The notes under the pieces: model-generated
Seen by the model: the letters and a program-made list of their open reading frames with translations, nothing else
The model's database searches: none
Told to the model about the DNA's origin: nothing
Translations under genes and position numbers: made by a program
Assembly (NCBI GenBank): GCA_039105265.1
Contig: JAPFFF010000012.1
Location: 62,001 to 126,000, forward strand
DNA length: 64,000 bases
Reading direction: 5' to 3'
From: Tritrichomonas musculus
Taxonomy: Eukaryota; Parabasalia; Tritrichomonadida; Tritrichomonadidae
Shown: positions 1-11,600 of the stretch, piece after piece
Numbering within the stretch: position 1 is the first letter of the stretch
Layout: each line of letters opens with the position of its first letter

Positions 1-695
1 ATTATCAAATTTGTGCCTCAAAAGGATCTAAAAAGAGTGGCCAAGTTGCTGAAGGCGAAGGTGAAATCAAGTGGCATGACATTTGGCCAGCAGGACGCAA
101 ATTACTCAAGCCATTAATCAAAACAGGCTTACTATATTCTAACACATCAAAGATTGTTAAGCCTGCTCACCCAGGTGTTTATCGTTACATTTGCAGTATT
201 GCTAAGAAGCCAAGTTGGTCATTTAAGACACCACCACCAAAGAAGAAGAAGGATGCACCAAAACATGTCAGAGAAATCAGTGTTTCCAACGAATCATATG
301 CTGATGAAAATCCAATCTATTCTCAATCACTCAATGAAAGACTCAAAACAGCCCTTAATGTTACTCTTAACGAGACTGATACAAATGAAACAACTATCAA
401 TAAGACTCCTCTAAAAGTCAATGAAACAGATGTTAATCAAACTACATTAGAAGTTAACGAAACAGCATCAAACAAAACAGTTGCAGTAAATGAAACTGTT
501 GCTACTAACGCTTCAAACGAAACCACAACTGTCAACGAAACAGCTTCAAATGAAACCACAACTGTTAACGAAACAGCTTTAAATGAAAGTGAAAAAGTGA
601 AAGTTGATGAACAAAATGAAAAGAAGGGTAAAACCGATTCTAGTTTAAACAACAATAAAAAGCAACCAAAAAACAAAAAAGGTGCTAAAAAATAA
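1..695 (+). CDS. 3' part of an Asn-Glu-Thr-rich protein (5' end outside window)
   Basis: The frame is open from base 3 to the TAA at 693-695, about 230 codons, with no start in the window. The first ~80 residues look globular, with Trp, Cys and Tyr in motifs such as WHDIWPAG and HPGVYRYIC. A lysine-rich stretch (PPPKKKK) follows. The middle contains repeated Asn-Glu-Thr units (NETASNETTTV appears in tandem, and about ten NET/NxT sequons occur in all), which would be N-glycosylation sequons if the protein enters the secretory pathway. The tail is Lys/Asn-rich. I do not recognise the family. A Pumilio-type octamer TGTATATT begins two bases past the stop (697-704). An ATG-initiated frame at 154-414 is only a shadow of this gene. 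Confidence 0.8.
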   Translation, partial: YQICASKGSKKSGQVAEGEGEIKWHDIWPAGRKLLKPLIKTGLLYSNTSKIVKPAHPGVYRYICSIAKKPSWSFKTPPPKKKKDAPKHVREISVSNESYADENPIYSQSLNERLKTALNVTLNETDTNETTINKTPLKVNETDVNQTTLEVNETASNKTVAVNETVATNASNETTTVNETASNETTTVNETALNESEKVKVDEQNEKKGKTDSSLNNNKKQPKNKKGAKK

Positions 696-969
696 ATGTA
701 TATTTGGTCAAAGTTTCATCAACAAATGTTAGTTTTTTTCTTTTTGGAATCATTCCATCTTTCTTTCTTTTTTTTAAACATATCGTTCAATAAAAGAAGT
801 ACACAATCTTATCTTTCTATTTCCTTAATCATTCATTTGCCATTATTTCTTTATTTTTTATTTAGTTCTTTATTGGGTTATTTATTATGCTATTCATTAT
901 GCTATCTATTACGTTCTTTATTAAGTTCTTCATTGGGCTCTTCATTATTCTTTTTATTTTGCAATTATG

Positions 970-2151
970 TTATTCATTATGCTCCTCATTTTCACTGTAA
1001 CTGTCGCTAAATTCAATCCCTACTTCAGCTTTGGCTGCTTTTGGAATATCTTGTTTGCTAGCTTGATACATTCCTCTATATTCTTTGTCATCAATATCTT
1101 TGAAATAATTTTCGATAAAAGCGACTGGATTATCTGGCTTTTCAGCAAGAACAAGCTCAAGTATTTGATGCACAATATTTCTTAATTGTGGATGATTCAC
1201 AATATAAGATCTTGCACCTTTTGGATCTTTCAATATTTCTAAATGAATGATTAATTGGTCAACTGCTATCAAATCCTTAGGCACGTTTTTTGATGCTTTA
1301 CGTTTAATTTTTTCATCATAATCTATAAATTCATATCGAGAGTTTCCACTAGGCCTGGACTTTTTTCCAATTGACCATTGCGGCTCTTTTTTGGTTGTTA
1401 CAACAGGATTATATGAACCTGGACCAACTGAACTTTCACTTGCAGTCATCCAATTACCTCTACTACTTGAATCTCCTATATTGTAAGAAGGCTCTCTTTT
1501 TGTAAGTAATGTATATTTAACATTATAAGCTCCTGGTCCGATTGGATCTGTATTTGCTTTGGCAGATTCTGAATTATAATCACGCCCTGAACTAAGAATT
1601 CGATGATGAATTCGAGTGTCAGGTAGCGGAGGAACATAAGAAGGGCCTGGAGAATCAATTATATCATAAAAATCATGCTTTGTGCGAACACCAATATAAA
1701 CAGGCTTGCTTTGTGGAAATTGCCGATTGTCAATAAAATCAATGTTCGAAGTAAGTGTTTCATCGTTATTAAAGGCTGAAGCTTTTCCTTTGTCTAATGA
1801 AGCACTTCGAAATTGAGCTGTCGGTGCAATTCGAGAAGATATAGGTTTTGTATTATTGAAAATATCATATGCTCCTGGACCAGGAAATTGAGATTGCTCT
1901 TGAAATGAAGCAGAATCGCGCCGGCTGCTAGGTATTGTGAAATGAGGTGCATCTTCACCAAAAGTACTTCTTCCCAGTACAAAATTAGTTGTTTTTGAGA
2001 TATGAGGATACTTCTTGAAAATATTTCTTGTTACACTTTTGGCTCTTTGGGTTTGACTTCCAATACCTTTTTGTTTTTTTATTAAGGGACTCTGAGCATT
2101 AATATTGAGCGGATGGGTGGGAGAGAGGCTAGAACGAGTTGTTTTGCTCAT
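970..2151 (-). CDS. SHIPPO (sperm-tail PG-rich) repeat protein
   Basis: This 393-residue protein carries several Pro-Gly-Pro-Xaa-Tyr repeats: PGPGAYDIFN, SPGPSYVPP, IGPGAYNVKY and VGPGSYNPV. These are the hallmark of SHIPPO/STPGR repeats, found in ODF3-like and other axoneme- or microtubule-associated proteins. The repeats occupy roughly residues 90-270. The C-terminal ~110 residues are helical and acidic (FSDSYSENEEHNE at the end) and contain a possible HEAT-like stretch, with no motif I can name. A role on flagellar or cytoskeletal microtubules is inferred from the repeats; trichomonads have several flagella and an axostyle. It is convergent with the upstream partial gene, with about 275 bp between the stops. 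Confidence 0.85.
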   Translation of the reverse strand: MSKTTRSSLSPTHPLNINAQSPLIKKQKGIGSQTQRAKSVTRNIFKKYPHISKTTNFVLGRSTFGEDAPHFTIPSSRRDSASFQEQSQFPGPGAYDIFNNTKPISSRIAPTAQFRSASLDKGKASAFNNDETLTSNIDFIDNRQFPQSKPVYIGVRTKHDFYDIIDSPGPSYVPPLPDTRIHHRILSSGRDYNSESAKANTDPIGPGAYNVKYTLLTKREPSYNIGDSSSRGNWMTASESSVGPGSYNPVVTTKKEPQWSIGKKSRPSGNSRYEFIDYDEKIKRKASKNVPKDLIAVDQLIIHLEILKDPKGARSYIVNHPQLRNIVHQILELVLAEKPDNPVAFIENYFKDIDDKEYRGMYQASKQDIPKAAKAEVGIEFSDSYSENEEHNE

Positions 2152-2644
2152 AAAAACGTATTTTATATAAGACCAAAAATGCTATGAAATTATAATTCAG
2201 AAATCTTTATTTAAATTTTATAACGGTTTTATATTTAAAATCTTATCAATCATTTAAGGTTTATAATTATTTTTTTTAATAAAAAAGATAAGATATGATA
2301 TTGATTCATCTCATTTTTTTTTTTTTTTTTTTTTTAATTAACTTTATATTTACCACCATTTCAATTTTTTTTTTTTGAATATATTTCTTCTAGAAATAAA
2401 AAATAATTGACAGAATAAATGTTTAATGAATTACAAAAATTGATAATTCTAAAATAATATATTTTATATTTTAAATTATATTAATAATATAAATAAAATA
2501 ATTATTTGATTTAATTTTAGTATTTGCATTTGTTTATTAAGATATTTTATAAATAAAAAAAGCAATTATTTTAATATAAAAAAAAATTGAATGAATTATT
2601 TTAAAATCAATGATATCGTCTTTTCATCATTTTACATCATTTTC
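2152..2644. other. AT-rich divergent spacer with poly-T runs
   Basis: This spacer lies between the divergent starts of the SHIPPO protein and the ubiquitin-like protein. It is almost pure A/T, with a T run of over 20 bases around 2313-2335 and a shorter one near 2366. It must hold both promoters, but I see no coding frame, RNA gene or TIR in it. A TCATTT initiator-like motif lies at 2637-2642. Confidence 0.6.
2637..2642 (+). promoter_or_regulatory. Initiator-like motif (TCATTT)
   Basis: TCATTT fits the trichomonad Inr consensus TCA(+1)-Y-(T/A). The presumed +1 A (2639) is 6 nt before the ATG at 2645. It lies downstream of the alternative ATG at 2591, which argues for the shorter protein. The motif is short, so the assignment is tentative. 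Confidence 0.45.
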
Positions 2645-3100
2645 ATGCATATATATGTTAAAATATTCACTGGTAAGAATGTCGAATTTGAAATCGATCC
2701 AAATAATAACATTAACGATTTGAAAACCAAAATACAAAATAAAACACAAATACCATCAGAGAGACAAAGATTAACTTTTGCTGGCAAGCAATTAGATAAT
2801 GAAAATACAATCAGCTCTTATTCAATCCACGAAAATTCTACATTACATTTGAAATTAGGGCAGCCCGGAGGATTTCAGATTTTCATTCATGATTTTTCAG
2901 GGATTGACAAGCCTTTTGAAGTGACTCCAACAGAAACAATCAATGAATTTTGGGATAAAATAGAAAAGAAAATTACAGCAACTCGAGAAGCATGCCAATT
3001 GGTTTATAACGGGCAATATTTAAAAGAAGAAAATGCAATTCAAGATTATTCGATCCCTCCTCATTCAATTATACATATCGTTTTTAAACGAGGTAATTAA
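2645..3100 (+). CDS. Head-to-tail double ubiquitin-like protein
   Basis: The preferred start gives 151 residues beginning MHIYVKIFTGK, which aligns with the MQIFVKTLTGK start of ubiquitin. Domain 1 keeps the ubiquitin beta-grasp pattern (DLKTKIQNKTQIPSERQRL, FAGKQL, STLHLKL) and ends in QPGG. A second ubiquitin-like domain starts at once (FQIFIHDFSG) and ends near SIIHIVFKRGN. The layout mimics a polyubiquitin head-to-tail junction, but both domains are diverged and the second ends in RGN instead of a GG. It is therefore a ubiquitin-like adaptor or a degenerate polyubiquitin relative; conjugation of the C-terminus is unlikely. An upstream in-frame ATG at 2591 would add 18 hydrophobic residues, but the initiator-like motif at 2637 argues against it. 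Pumilio-type octamers lie just downstream (3119-3126 and 3181-3188). Confidence 0.85.
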   Translation: MHIYVKIFTGKNVEFEIDPNNNINDLKTKIQNKTQIPSERQRLTFAGKQLDNENTISSYSIHENSTLHLKLGQPGGFQIFIHDFSGIDKPFEVTPTETINEFWDKIEKKITATREACQLVYNGQYLKEENAIQDYSIPPHSIIHIVFKRGN

Positions 3101-3293
3101 TTGATTTACTGATCTGTATGTATATTGTTTATTGATATCATGTTATTTTCATTTGATTATCATAAAAAAAAAAATATATATGTATATATAAATAGTATTA
3201 AAATTATGTCATACAATATTATTTATTTTTATATTACAAAAAAAATTGACTCACAGAATATTCAAAAAAACATATTGGCAATTATTAAATATA

Positions 3294-6200
3294 TTATAAT
3301 TCTGAGAAGAGATTTGATAAAAATGATACATTATTTTCAACATCTTCTGGGCGAATCTGTTCTTCTGGATTTAATCCACGAATGTTTTCTCTTTCAAGCG
3401 TTTCCATTCTCTTTTTCTTGAAAATTTCAACAGCACAAAGTTCAGGATCATTTGATGAATATTGCTTTAACTGTATCAAGAAGTCTTTCATCAAAGATCT
3501 GAAACCTAGCAATACGTTTGCTTTATCAAAAAGTTGACGAATAAATTGACCGCATCCATTTTGATTGAAAATTGCATTCGCACGGTCTTCAATTAAATTA
3601 AATTGTTGTTGAGCATCAGGCATTTGGAATAAACTATTCAAAACAAGAGTTTGAATATCAAATCCAAATTTGTATGTTGAATCAGATAATAATGAAAACA
3701 TTTGAGAAATAATAACAATTAAATATTTGTTGAAAAATGCTTCAGCTGCTTGCCTATTTTGAATAACAGAAGGATCCTTTGCTGCTTGAATTAATAAGAA
3801 ACAAAGCTCTACTGCTTTTATACTTATTTGCTCATAAGGATGGTTTGTTAACCAAAATATCATTTGAATTAAAATGTCAATTTGCACATCATTCATCATA
3901 AAAATAAAATCTGGCTTTCCACGAATAATTCCATTAATCAAATCACACATTCCAATCCTTAAGTCATAATACGTATCATATTCATCTTTAATTATTTCTG
4001 CTGTTTTCATGTAAATTACTCCAAAAATCTCATATAGTATTTTCATCATCACACCACTAATCTGTGCATTTTCGATATCCTGACTATAAATGTATTGAAA
4101 AAGTGATGAATACATTGATAAAATACTTGCTGGACAGCATTGAGGTGGAAGAGATTGATAATTTAAACCAATAAAGAATGCACTGATTAATATTGGTAAA
4201 AATTCTTGATCGCTTGATTTTGTTACTCGTAAAATATTCTTATATAATTCAGCTATTAAATTTGCTAATTCATTATAATAATCTAAACTCGAGTTTGCTA
4301 AATTAATTATGTTTGGATTAGTTTCATTGGTAAAATCAGTGGAAGTAATCATTGCTGAGTTGTTTGTAGCCATTTCATAGAGTCGAACTAGTTTGTCTGC
4401 AATAGTTAAAAAGAAAGGTAAAAAGAAGGTCTTCAAGTTTAATGGAATTGCAATTAAAATATTAATTACGTTTATAAGATTTTTTAGAAGGTCAAGATCG
4501 ATTAATGATAGTGGCTGAAATTGATAGCCTGAGGTAAGTGTTAATTCATTTTCGTTTAAAACACTTAATACTCCTGAAATCTGGGTCACAATAGCATTAA
4601 AACGAGATGCAGTTATTTCAACTAAAGTGTAAGACTGTAAAAAAATAGAAGAAACTTGATTTAAAAAGTTATCCAAAATAATTCTTTGATAACCTATTGA
4701 GCTCGATACGTATAAAAAGATGATATCTGCAATTGAAGAAATAAATATGCTCCGATGTTCAGGTCTCATTTGATTAATAAAAGTAGGTAAATCGGTAAGA
4801 ATTCCACTAATTATCATTTCGTTAGAAGGCGGTATTGGAATTAAAAAGGTTTGTTTGCATGATTTTGATAGTGAATTAAAAGTATGAATAGCAATAATGT
4901 TTAAATGAGAAGATTCTGAAATGAGGAATTTAAGTATCATTTGCATTAAACTACCCAAAAATTCAGGATTATTTCTGAAATATCTAGCTTCTTGAGAGCA
5001 CATGAATAATAATGCTTTTGATGCTGTCAATCTAATTTCTTCAATAGTTGGGATATTTGAAGGATTTTCTGCATTTATTAATTGTATGAAAATAGGAACC
5101 ACTAAATTCATCATTGATGTATTTTCTTCAGGTGTAATTATTTTAGCTATTGCTCCAATTGTCCAACTTATTGAATTGATCGTTTCTGCTTGAAATTGAT
5201 TGCTTTGAATAAGAGATATTTGTGACGAAATAACACCAAATAATTCATCTTTTTTTAAATGATAAAGAATTATCAATGTCTCTTTCATTGTATCATAGAG
5301 ACTCGATTCATATGAATCTAAACTCAATGAATTCTGAACACGATTGTTTGTATTAGAAGAAAACTCAATGAATGAATATGGAGAAACAACATTTTTAACC
5401 AGAAATGTAATTATTGTTGATATTGCACTAGAAAATATGTCTTTAAATGAGTTTTCTTGTGTAATTGACCTATAATATATAATGCATATAAAATGCCAGA
5501 AACGAATAAGTTCTGAAAATATTAAATCGTTATCTTTATCATAAAAACTGCAATTTGTTATTTGAATGATCCAACTAATTGCATAATGCATTTCTTTCTC
5601 ATTTTGCTTAAATTTCATAACTGAAATAAAAAGATTTAAAAAATCATAAATACCTCTCACTAACAGTATGATATCATCGTCCTCCATGCAATTAAAATTA
5701 ATCTGTTCGCCTATCATTGAATAAATTTTTTCAAGTGAAGTATGAAATATTGCTAGCATGCTATCTTTATATGTTACAGCGACAGTATTATCAGTTGAAC
5801 TTTGAGATAAATCTTCACAAAACTTGCCAAAAATAGAAAAAACTTGATAAGTATAAACATCGTTCATAAGAAGTGGCGTTATAGCGGAAATTATAGGAGT
5901 ATGGAGTAGACGGTCAGTTCCAGCAACTGGTATAAAGCTTTTTAGAGTACTTAATAATTTGCTGTTAATTTCTGCTAAATCAGTTGGATTGAATTGGCTA
6001 GGATCATTATTTAAGCTTAAAGCACTTTCTATTATAGAATATATTGCATTTAATTCATTAATAAACTGTGTTTGCATCTTTCTTTGCCTATCTTTTGTTA
6101 ATTGAGCTGAATTTGATATTCCACCTAAATTTTTTGATGGCGTTATATCATCAGCGAGCATTTTTAATATATCTAAGCCATTTTTAAGAAATTGAATTCC

Positions 6201-6644
6201 TTGATCTTTGCATGTTTCGGAAAGTTCGCTTATAAATAATGGCCAATTTTCAGGCCAATCATATTTTAGTATTTCAATTAATGCTTGGTTAGCCATTGAA
6301 AGCGTAAAAGGCTTTTGGCCTTCTTGAACCATTTTAACGATTGATCGTAAAATCATATGTCTTATATTTTCTGTTTCATCCACAGGATATCGAATCCAAT
6401 TTTTAATAATATTTTTTTTAAGAATCTGATATGCCAAAAATTTGGTATAAGTATGACAATCTCCATTAATAACTGGAAAGCAAAAGTTGAAATTATCAGG
6501 ACGTTCTGAAAATTGAATCAAAATTTGGTTAAGTTCTTCATGAACTGGATCATTCGGATCCGAAGTTGTAAATTGAATGCATGCTTTATCAAGTAAATCT
6601 GGATCAAATTCATTATCTTGATATATTAATTTATGAAAATCCAT
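3294..6644 (-). CDS. XPO1: Exportin-1 (CRM1/XPO1), nuclear export receptor
   Basis: This 1,116-residue protein is close in length to animal CRM1 (about 1,070). The N-terminus has the importin-beta-like start (LLDKACIQF) and the Xpo1 signature LKYDWPENWPLFISEL, equivalent to the conserved YEW/DWPxxWPxFI block. The central region aligns by eye with the CRM1 NES groove (SWTIGAIAKI versus CWAIGSISGA; RYFRNNPEFL versus RFLRAHWKFL). The C-terminal part matches the CRM1 C-terminal HEAT domain (FQMPDAQQQFNLIED, FLIQLKQYSSNDPELC). It would bind RanGTP and leucine-rich export signals at nuclear pores. The position equivalent to the leptomycin-reactive Cys appears to be Asn (see findings). The gene has a clear ATG start and no interruption. 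It is convergent with the ubiquitin-like gene. Confidence 0.93.
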   Translation of the reverse strand: MDFHKLIYQDNEFDPDLLDKACIQFTTSDPNDPVHEELNQILIQFSERPDNFNFCFPVINGDCHTYTKFLAYQILKKNIIKNWIRYPVDETENIRHMILRSIVKMVQEGQKPFTLSMANQALIEILKYDWPENWPLFISELSETCKDQGIQFLKNGLDILKMLADDITPSKNLGGISNSAQLTKDRQRKMQTQFINELNAIYSIIESALSLNNDPSQFNPTDLAEINSKLLSTLKSFIPVAGTDRLLHTPIISAITPLLMNDVYTYQVFSIFGKFCEDLSQSSTDNTVAVTYKDSMLAIFHTSLEKIYSMIGEQINFNCMEDDDIILLVRGIYDFLNLFISVMKFKQNEKEMHYAISWIIQITNCSFYDKDNDLIFSELIRFWHFICIIYYRSITQENSFKDIFSSAISTIITFLVKNVVSPYSFIEFSSNTNNRVQNSLSLDSYESSLYDTMKETLIILYHLKKDELFGVISSQISLIQSNQFQAETINSISWTIGAIAKIITPEENTSMMNLVVPIFIQLINAENPSNIPTIEEIRLTASKALLFMCSQEARYFRNNPEFLGSLMQMILKFLISESSHLNIIAIHTFNSLSKSCKQTFLIPIPPSNEMIISGILTDLPTFINQMRPEHRSIFISSIADIIFLYVSSSIGYQRIILDNFLNQVSSIFLQSYTLVEITASRFNAIVTQISGVLSVLNENELTLTSGYQFQPLSLIDLDLLKNLINVINILIAIPLNLKTFFLPFFLTIADKLVRLYEMATNNSAMITSTDFTNETNPNIINLANSSLDYYNELANLIAELYKNILRVTKSSDQEFLPILISAFFIGLNYQSLPPQCCPASILSMYSSLFQYIYSQDIENAQISGVMMKILYEIFGVIYMKTAEIIKDEYDTYYDLRIGMCDLINGIIRGKPDFIFMMNDVQIDILIQMIFWLTNHPYEQISIKAVELCFLLIQAAKDPSVIQNRQAAEAFFNKYLIVIISQMFSLLSDSTYKFGFDIQTLVLNSLFQMPDAQQQFNLIEDRANAIFNQNGCGQFIRQLFDKANVLLGFRSLMKDFLIQLKQYSSNDPELCAVEIFKKKRMETLERENIRGLNPEEQIRPEDVENNVSFLSNLFSEL

Positions 6645-8649
6645 CTATTCTATGTATTTTTTGAAATTATAAGTCAAGAAAAAAAGTATATAAATAGAGG
6701 TATTCATGAAGAGATCTAGCCTAGAAATTAGATAGATAATTAAATATTATTTTAAATATTTTATATTTATGCTATAATAGAAAGTATATAATGTTTTATA
6801 CGTTTGATTTCGAGATATTAATATAAATAATATTTCTATGACTAAATGGCTATGGAGAACTTTTGTTAGAGAAATTAAATTCTCAATTTTGAATATCAAA
6901 AACAAAAGTTGTTTCTTTTGAAAGAAAATATTTCAATGAAAATGGAGTAATATTTCAAAGGATTATTTTAAAATTGGAATAATTTAATTTTTTGTTGCAG
7001 CTGATTTATTTATATAATATTTTAATATATTTTATTTATATTGTCTTATTTATTTTTTATGTAATGTTTTATATTAGATTTATATATATATATAATATGG
7101 ATTATTTTATTGAATATTAAGATAAATTCATAATTATAATTTGAATAAAGATTAATTATTGAAATGGCGATCATTTTTTTGAATACATGATTAGTTTATA
7201 TATTGAATGAAATAAATTTTGAATTAATATATTTTAAATTAATCAATTAAAATATCTTGATTAATCATTTTATTTTTACAATAAAAAATAAAATACAATA
7301 ATAATCAAAATACAATAAATATGTTTAGTGATATATATACTTGAATACTTTCTTATTTCTTGAAATACATATTTTTAAACTCTTTAAATGACATTTTACA
7401 CCATTAAAATAAGCCATTAAAATAAAAACCATTTTTTCTCAAAATTAAGCGTATAAATATCTTAAGCACCAACCTATACATTAATACATATAATAAAATA
7501 TCATATGGAAAAGTATTATATAAAATTCTAGGCTGAAAAAAAAGATATGATAAGTTTATATATGAAAAAAATTTTAATTTCTTTTTATTTCTGTTTATAA
7601 ATCTAATTTAATTTGAAAAATCTAATAATTTAATTAATCTTATGTGTATTAATGTAAATATATTTGGAATTTTCAAAAATCATAAAGATTGAATGAAATA
7701 TTAAAGATATATCAGATTAAAATTTTTATAAAATATACAGTGTAAGACATTCTTAAAATGATTATATCGAGCATCCAATTAAAAATTATTGATCTGAATG
7801 CATATAACTTAATATTGATGGAAATAATGAGATTAGAAAAATTCAAAAAGACGTTAAGTCACTTAACATGAATACCTCTATATAAATTCTCTACGTTAGG
7901 GTAAAATTCTAGAATTAAATGTGATATAATATATTTTGTATGTTTATTTTATATGAATATATAAATCTTTGTATCGGCTACGTTCAAATATATTTGCTTT
8001 TATCCATAGATATTGGTATTTTTTTATCATTATTTTAAAAAGTGAAAATAATTTTTCAAAAAGTGAAAATAGAATTTTAAATTACAATTAAAATTAATAA
8101 AGTATATTGTTATAAAAATTATATGAAACATTGTTTATTTATTATTTATTTATATTATTATATATATTGGTAAATAGAAAATATTTTATATCATATTTAT
8201 TATTCATTATATCGATATTTACATATTTGTTATAAAAAGAAATTTGAATAGTATTGAATTTATATGAAAAAGCATGATCTTGTTTTTCAGCCAAAAAATT
8301 AAGAGTCCAGTGACAAAATTACATCAAAACAAATGAAAAAAAAATTTAAAACCGTAATTTATTGATTAAAATTGTTAACAAAAAAAAAAAAAAATTTAGT
8401 TACGCATAAGTAACACAAAGAATAAAAACTTTGGTAAGTAAAAAGAGTTGAATGATTAGAAAAATTACAACTCAGTTTTACTCAAAGCTCAAGATTTCTA
8501 TTTTACAATAGTTTTTCGGGCATTGTCAAATTATTATATTTGATTCAAATGGCATTAACTGAATTTTGTAATAATGTAAATAGTTAAAGATCTTGATAAT
8601 CGAATATTCGATTATTCATAAATTATTATTTTTTTTTAGATGATTGTTT
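6645..8649. other. 2-kb AT-rich spacer without recognised gene
   Basis: This non-coding stretch lies between the exportin start and the 3' end of the giant repeat protein. All six frames are densely stopped. It consists of A/T-rich sequence with TA-dinucleotide runs (for example near 7080-7100 and 8150-8170) and a short A run near 8383-8394. I find no TIRs with target duplications, no tRNA-like folds and no coding remnants. It probably holds the exportin promoter. Confidence 0.6.
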
Positions 8650-11600
8650 TCATTTTTTGGGTTTCTTTTGTGGTCTTTTGAGTGAAAAGTGAGCTTTAGT
8701 TCTTTTTATTGGAGGATTTGCGTTTGGTGTAGAAATTTCGTTTGTATCATTTGTATCTTGGTAATCTTTTTTAAGATTACTTGGTGTAACTTCATCAGCA
8801 GCATTACTACTTTTCTGAGAAGTCTTTATTGGGTGACTTTTTGTTTGAACTTTTGTATTTTGTTTGCTAGGCTTTTTGTTTCCACCATTTTTTTTATTGT
8901 CACTTTCAACTTTAATTATACTACTTGCTGTAAACAAAGTTTGGTTTTGAGCTGGCTCTATTTGCTTTTGTGTAATTCCATATTTTTCTTCTGGAGATTC
9001 GAAGAGTAAATCATCTTTGACATCTGGATCAAAATCAGCAGAATTATCATCTGCTAATGCTGCAGAGAGTTTAGAAGGGCTTTCAAAGGAATCTCTCCTT
9101 GGAGATGAATAACGAGTTGGTGAATCAGATAAAGAATATTGTGATAAAGGCGACATTTCAGAATTATTCTTCTGAGGAGAAGAAAATGCAGCATTTTTGG
9201 CTGAAGGAGTTGCAAAAACTTGATTACCCGGATTTTTGGCAAATACAATATCGTCATTATCAATAATATCGCTTTTCTTATTTGCATTTGTATTATAAGA
9301 AAGAGTCAAACGGCTTGATGCTCTACTTGGTATAGCATTTTGCTTTGGAGTTGTTTGCTTTTGCTTGTTTTCTTTGATTTGTTTCTTGTCAAATTCTAAG
9401 CGACTGTTTGGTCTATTTGTTGATTTCTTCGAAGAAGAGAAAGGAGAAGATGTTTGTTCTTTTAGTGTTGATTTTTCTTTTGATTGTAATTTCTTTGACT
9501 TAGGAGTGGTTATTGAATCAATCTTGCTGATTTTTGATTTTGCTGGGTTTTTGTCTTGAATTTGTGAATTTGATGTTTTTGAAGGGGTTGGTGTTGATGT
9601 GGATTGATTTTTATCGGTAGATGATAAAATTTTACTTTTAGATGATGATGAAGAAATTTGATTCCTTTTTGGTGTATCCTTAATTGACTTATTTTTAATA
9701 TTTTCGTTTTCTTTATCTTTGATTTCATCAGTTTCGTCATTTAATTCTTTTTTATCTTTTTGATTATAAGATAAGCTGGATAAACTTCTTTTATTTGTCA
9801 AAGAAAGCGGAGATTTTTTCCTTCGGAAGGGTATATAGCTTTTTTCTTCTAAATTTTCTTTCTTTGATTGCTTTTCTTCTTCATTTTGGTTGCTTTCTGC
9901 GTTTGCATTTATTGGAGATTTTTGTCTTGAACGCCTAAAGTTCAATTTTGATGAAGGACGTTTTGTTGATGATGGTTTAGTTTCTTTATTTTGGTCCGTA
10001 TCTTTTTCAAGATCTTGTTTATTGGTTTCTTTTTTGGCAATTTTTGAAATTTTCTTAGGAGTCTCGTTAGTGAGATAGCCTTCACTTTCACTTTCCTTTT
10101 CATAATTTATGTCATTATTATTTTTTTGGTCATTCTTTATTTTATTAATTTTCTCCTTTTTCGCAAATTTTGAAATTTTCTTAGGAGTTTGGCTTACGGG
10201 GTAATCATCACTTTCACTTTCATCTTCGATAGATTTATTTGAAATCGTAGATGGTTTTCTAATTTGTTCTCTTTTAGCAATCTTTGAATTTCGTTTAGGA
10301 ATTTCTTTTTCATTGTCTGAACTAACAAGTGAGTCTTCACTTTCGTTTTCTTTTTCATAATGTGCCTTATTGTTGTTTTTTACTTCTTTTTTGGCTCTTG
10401 CGATCTTTGAATTTCGTTTTGGAGTTTCATTACCTTTTTCATTATAATAATTTTTCTCGTTATTTTTCTTTTCTTTTTGGATTCTTTTAGTTTTATCATT
10501 TTGAACCTTTTTGATATTTCGCTTTGGAATATCGTTTTCGGAATCGTTTTCTTCTTCTTCACCTTCATTTTCATTCTCATAATAATTGGTATCTTTGTTC
10601 CTATTTTCTTTTAGATTTCTTGCAATTTTGCTTTTTGGTGTTTCTTTAATGTTCTTTTTTGGCAATTCATTTTCAAAGTTATTTTCTCCATAATCTTCAT
10701 TTTCTAGTTGATTATTAAAATATTTTTTATTGTTGTTTTTAGCTTCTTTTTTAATAAATCTGTTATTTCTACCTTTGAAATCATTTTTGATTTCTTTTTC
10801 TTCTTCAGAAATATTATCTTCTTCTTCTTCTGCATCATTATAATGATTTTTAATATTGCTTCTGATTTCTTTTTGGTTTCTTTCAATTTTGTTTTTTGAA
10901 ATGCTTTTAATATTAATGTTTGGAACTTCATTTTCAAAACTATTATCTCCATAATCCTCGTTTTCATTTTCTAGTTGATTATTAAAATATTTTTTATTGT
11001 TGTTTTTAGCTTCTTTTTTAATAAATCTGTTATTTCTACCTTTGAAATCATTTTTGATGTCTTTTTCTTCTTCAGAAATATTATCTTCTTCTTCTGCATC
11101 ATTATAATGATTTTTAATATTGCTTCTGATTTCTTTTTGGTTTCTTTCAATTTTGTTTTTTGAAATGCTTTTAATATTAATGTTTGGAACTTCATTTTCA
11201 AAACTATTTTCTTCGTAATCTTCGTTTTCATTTTCTAGTTGATTATTAAAATATTTTTTATTGTTGTATTTAGCTTCTTTTTGATTAAATTTATTATTTC
11301 TTTGTTGAAAATTATTCTTTATTTCATTTTCTTCGTCAGAAATACTCTCTTCATTTTCATCTCCTCTCTCATTTTCATTATTATAATTGATATTTTGGTT
11401 TCTGCTCTCAATTTGGCTTCTTGCAATTTTGCTTTTTGGAGTTTCTTTAATATTCTTTTTTGGTATTTCTTTTTCAAAATTATTTTCTTCATAATATTCG
11501 TTTTCTTTTTCTGATTGGTTGTTAAAATATGTATAATTGTTGTTTTTAGTATCTTTTTGAATTCTTTCATATCTGTCATTTTGAATAGATTTGATATTTT

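Noticed and set aside
6645-8649. Possible gene or RNA in the 2-kb AT-rich gap
   Set aside because: All frames are densely stopped and no structured, GC-richer block suggests an RNA gene.
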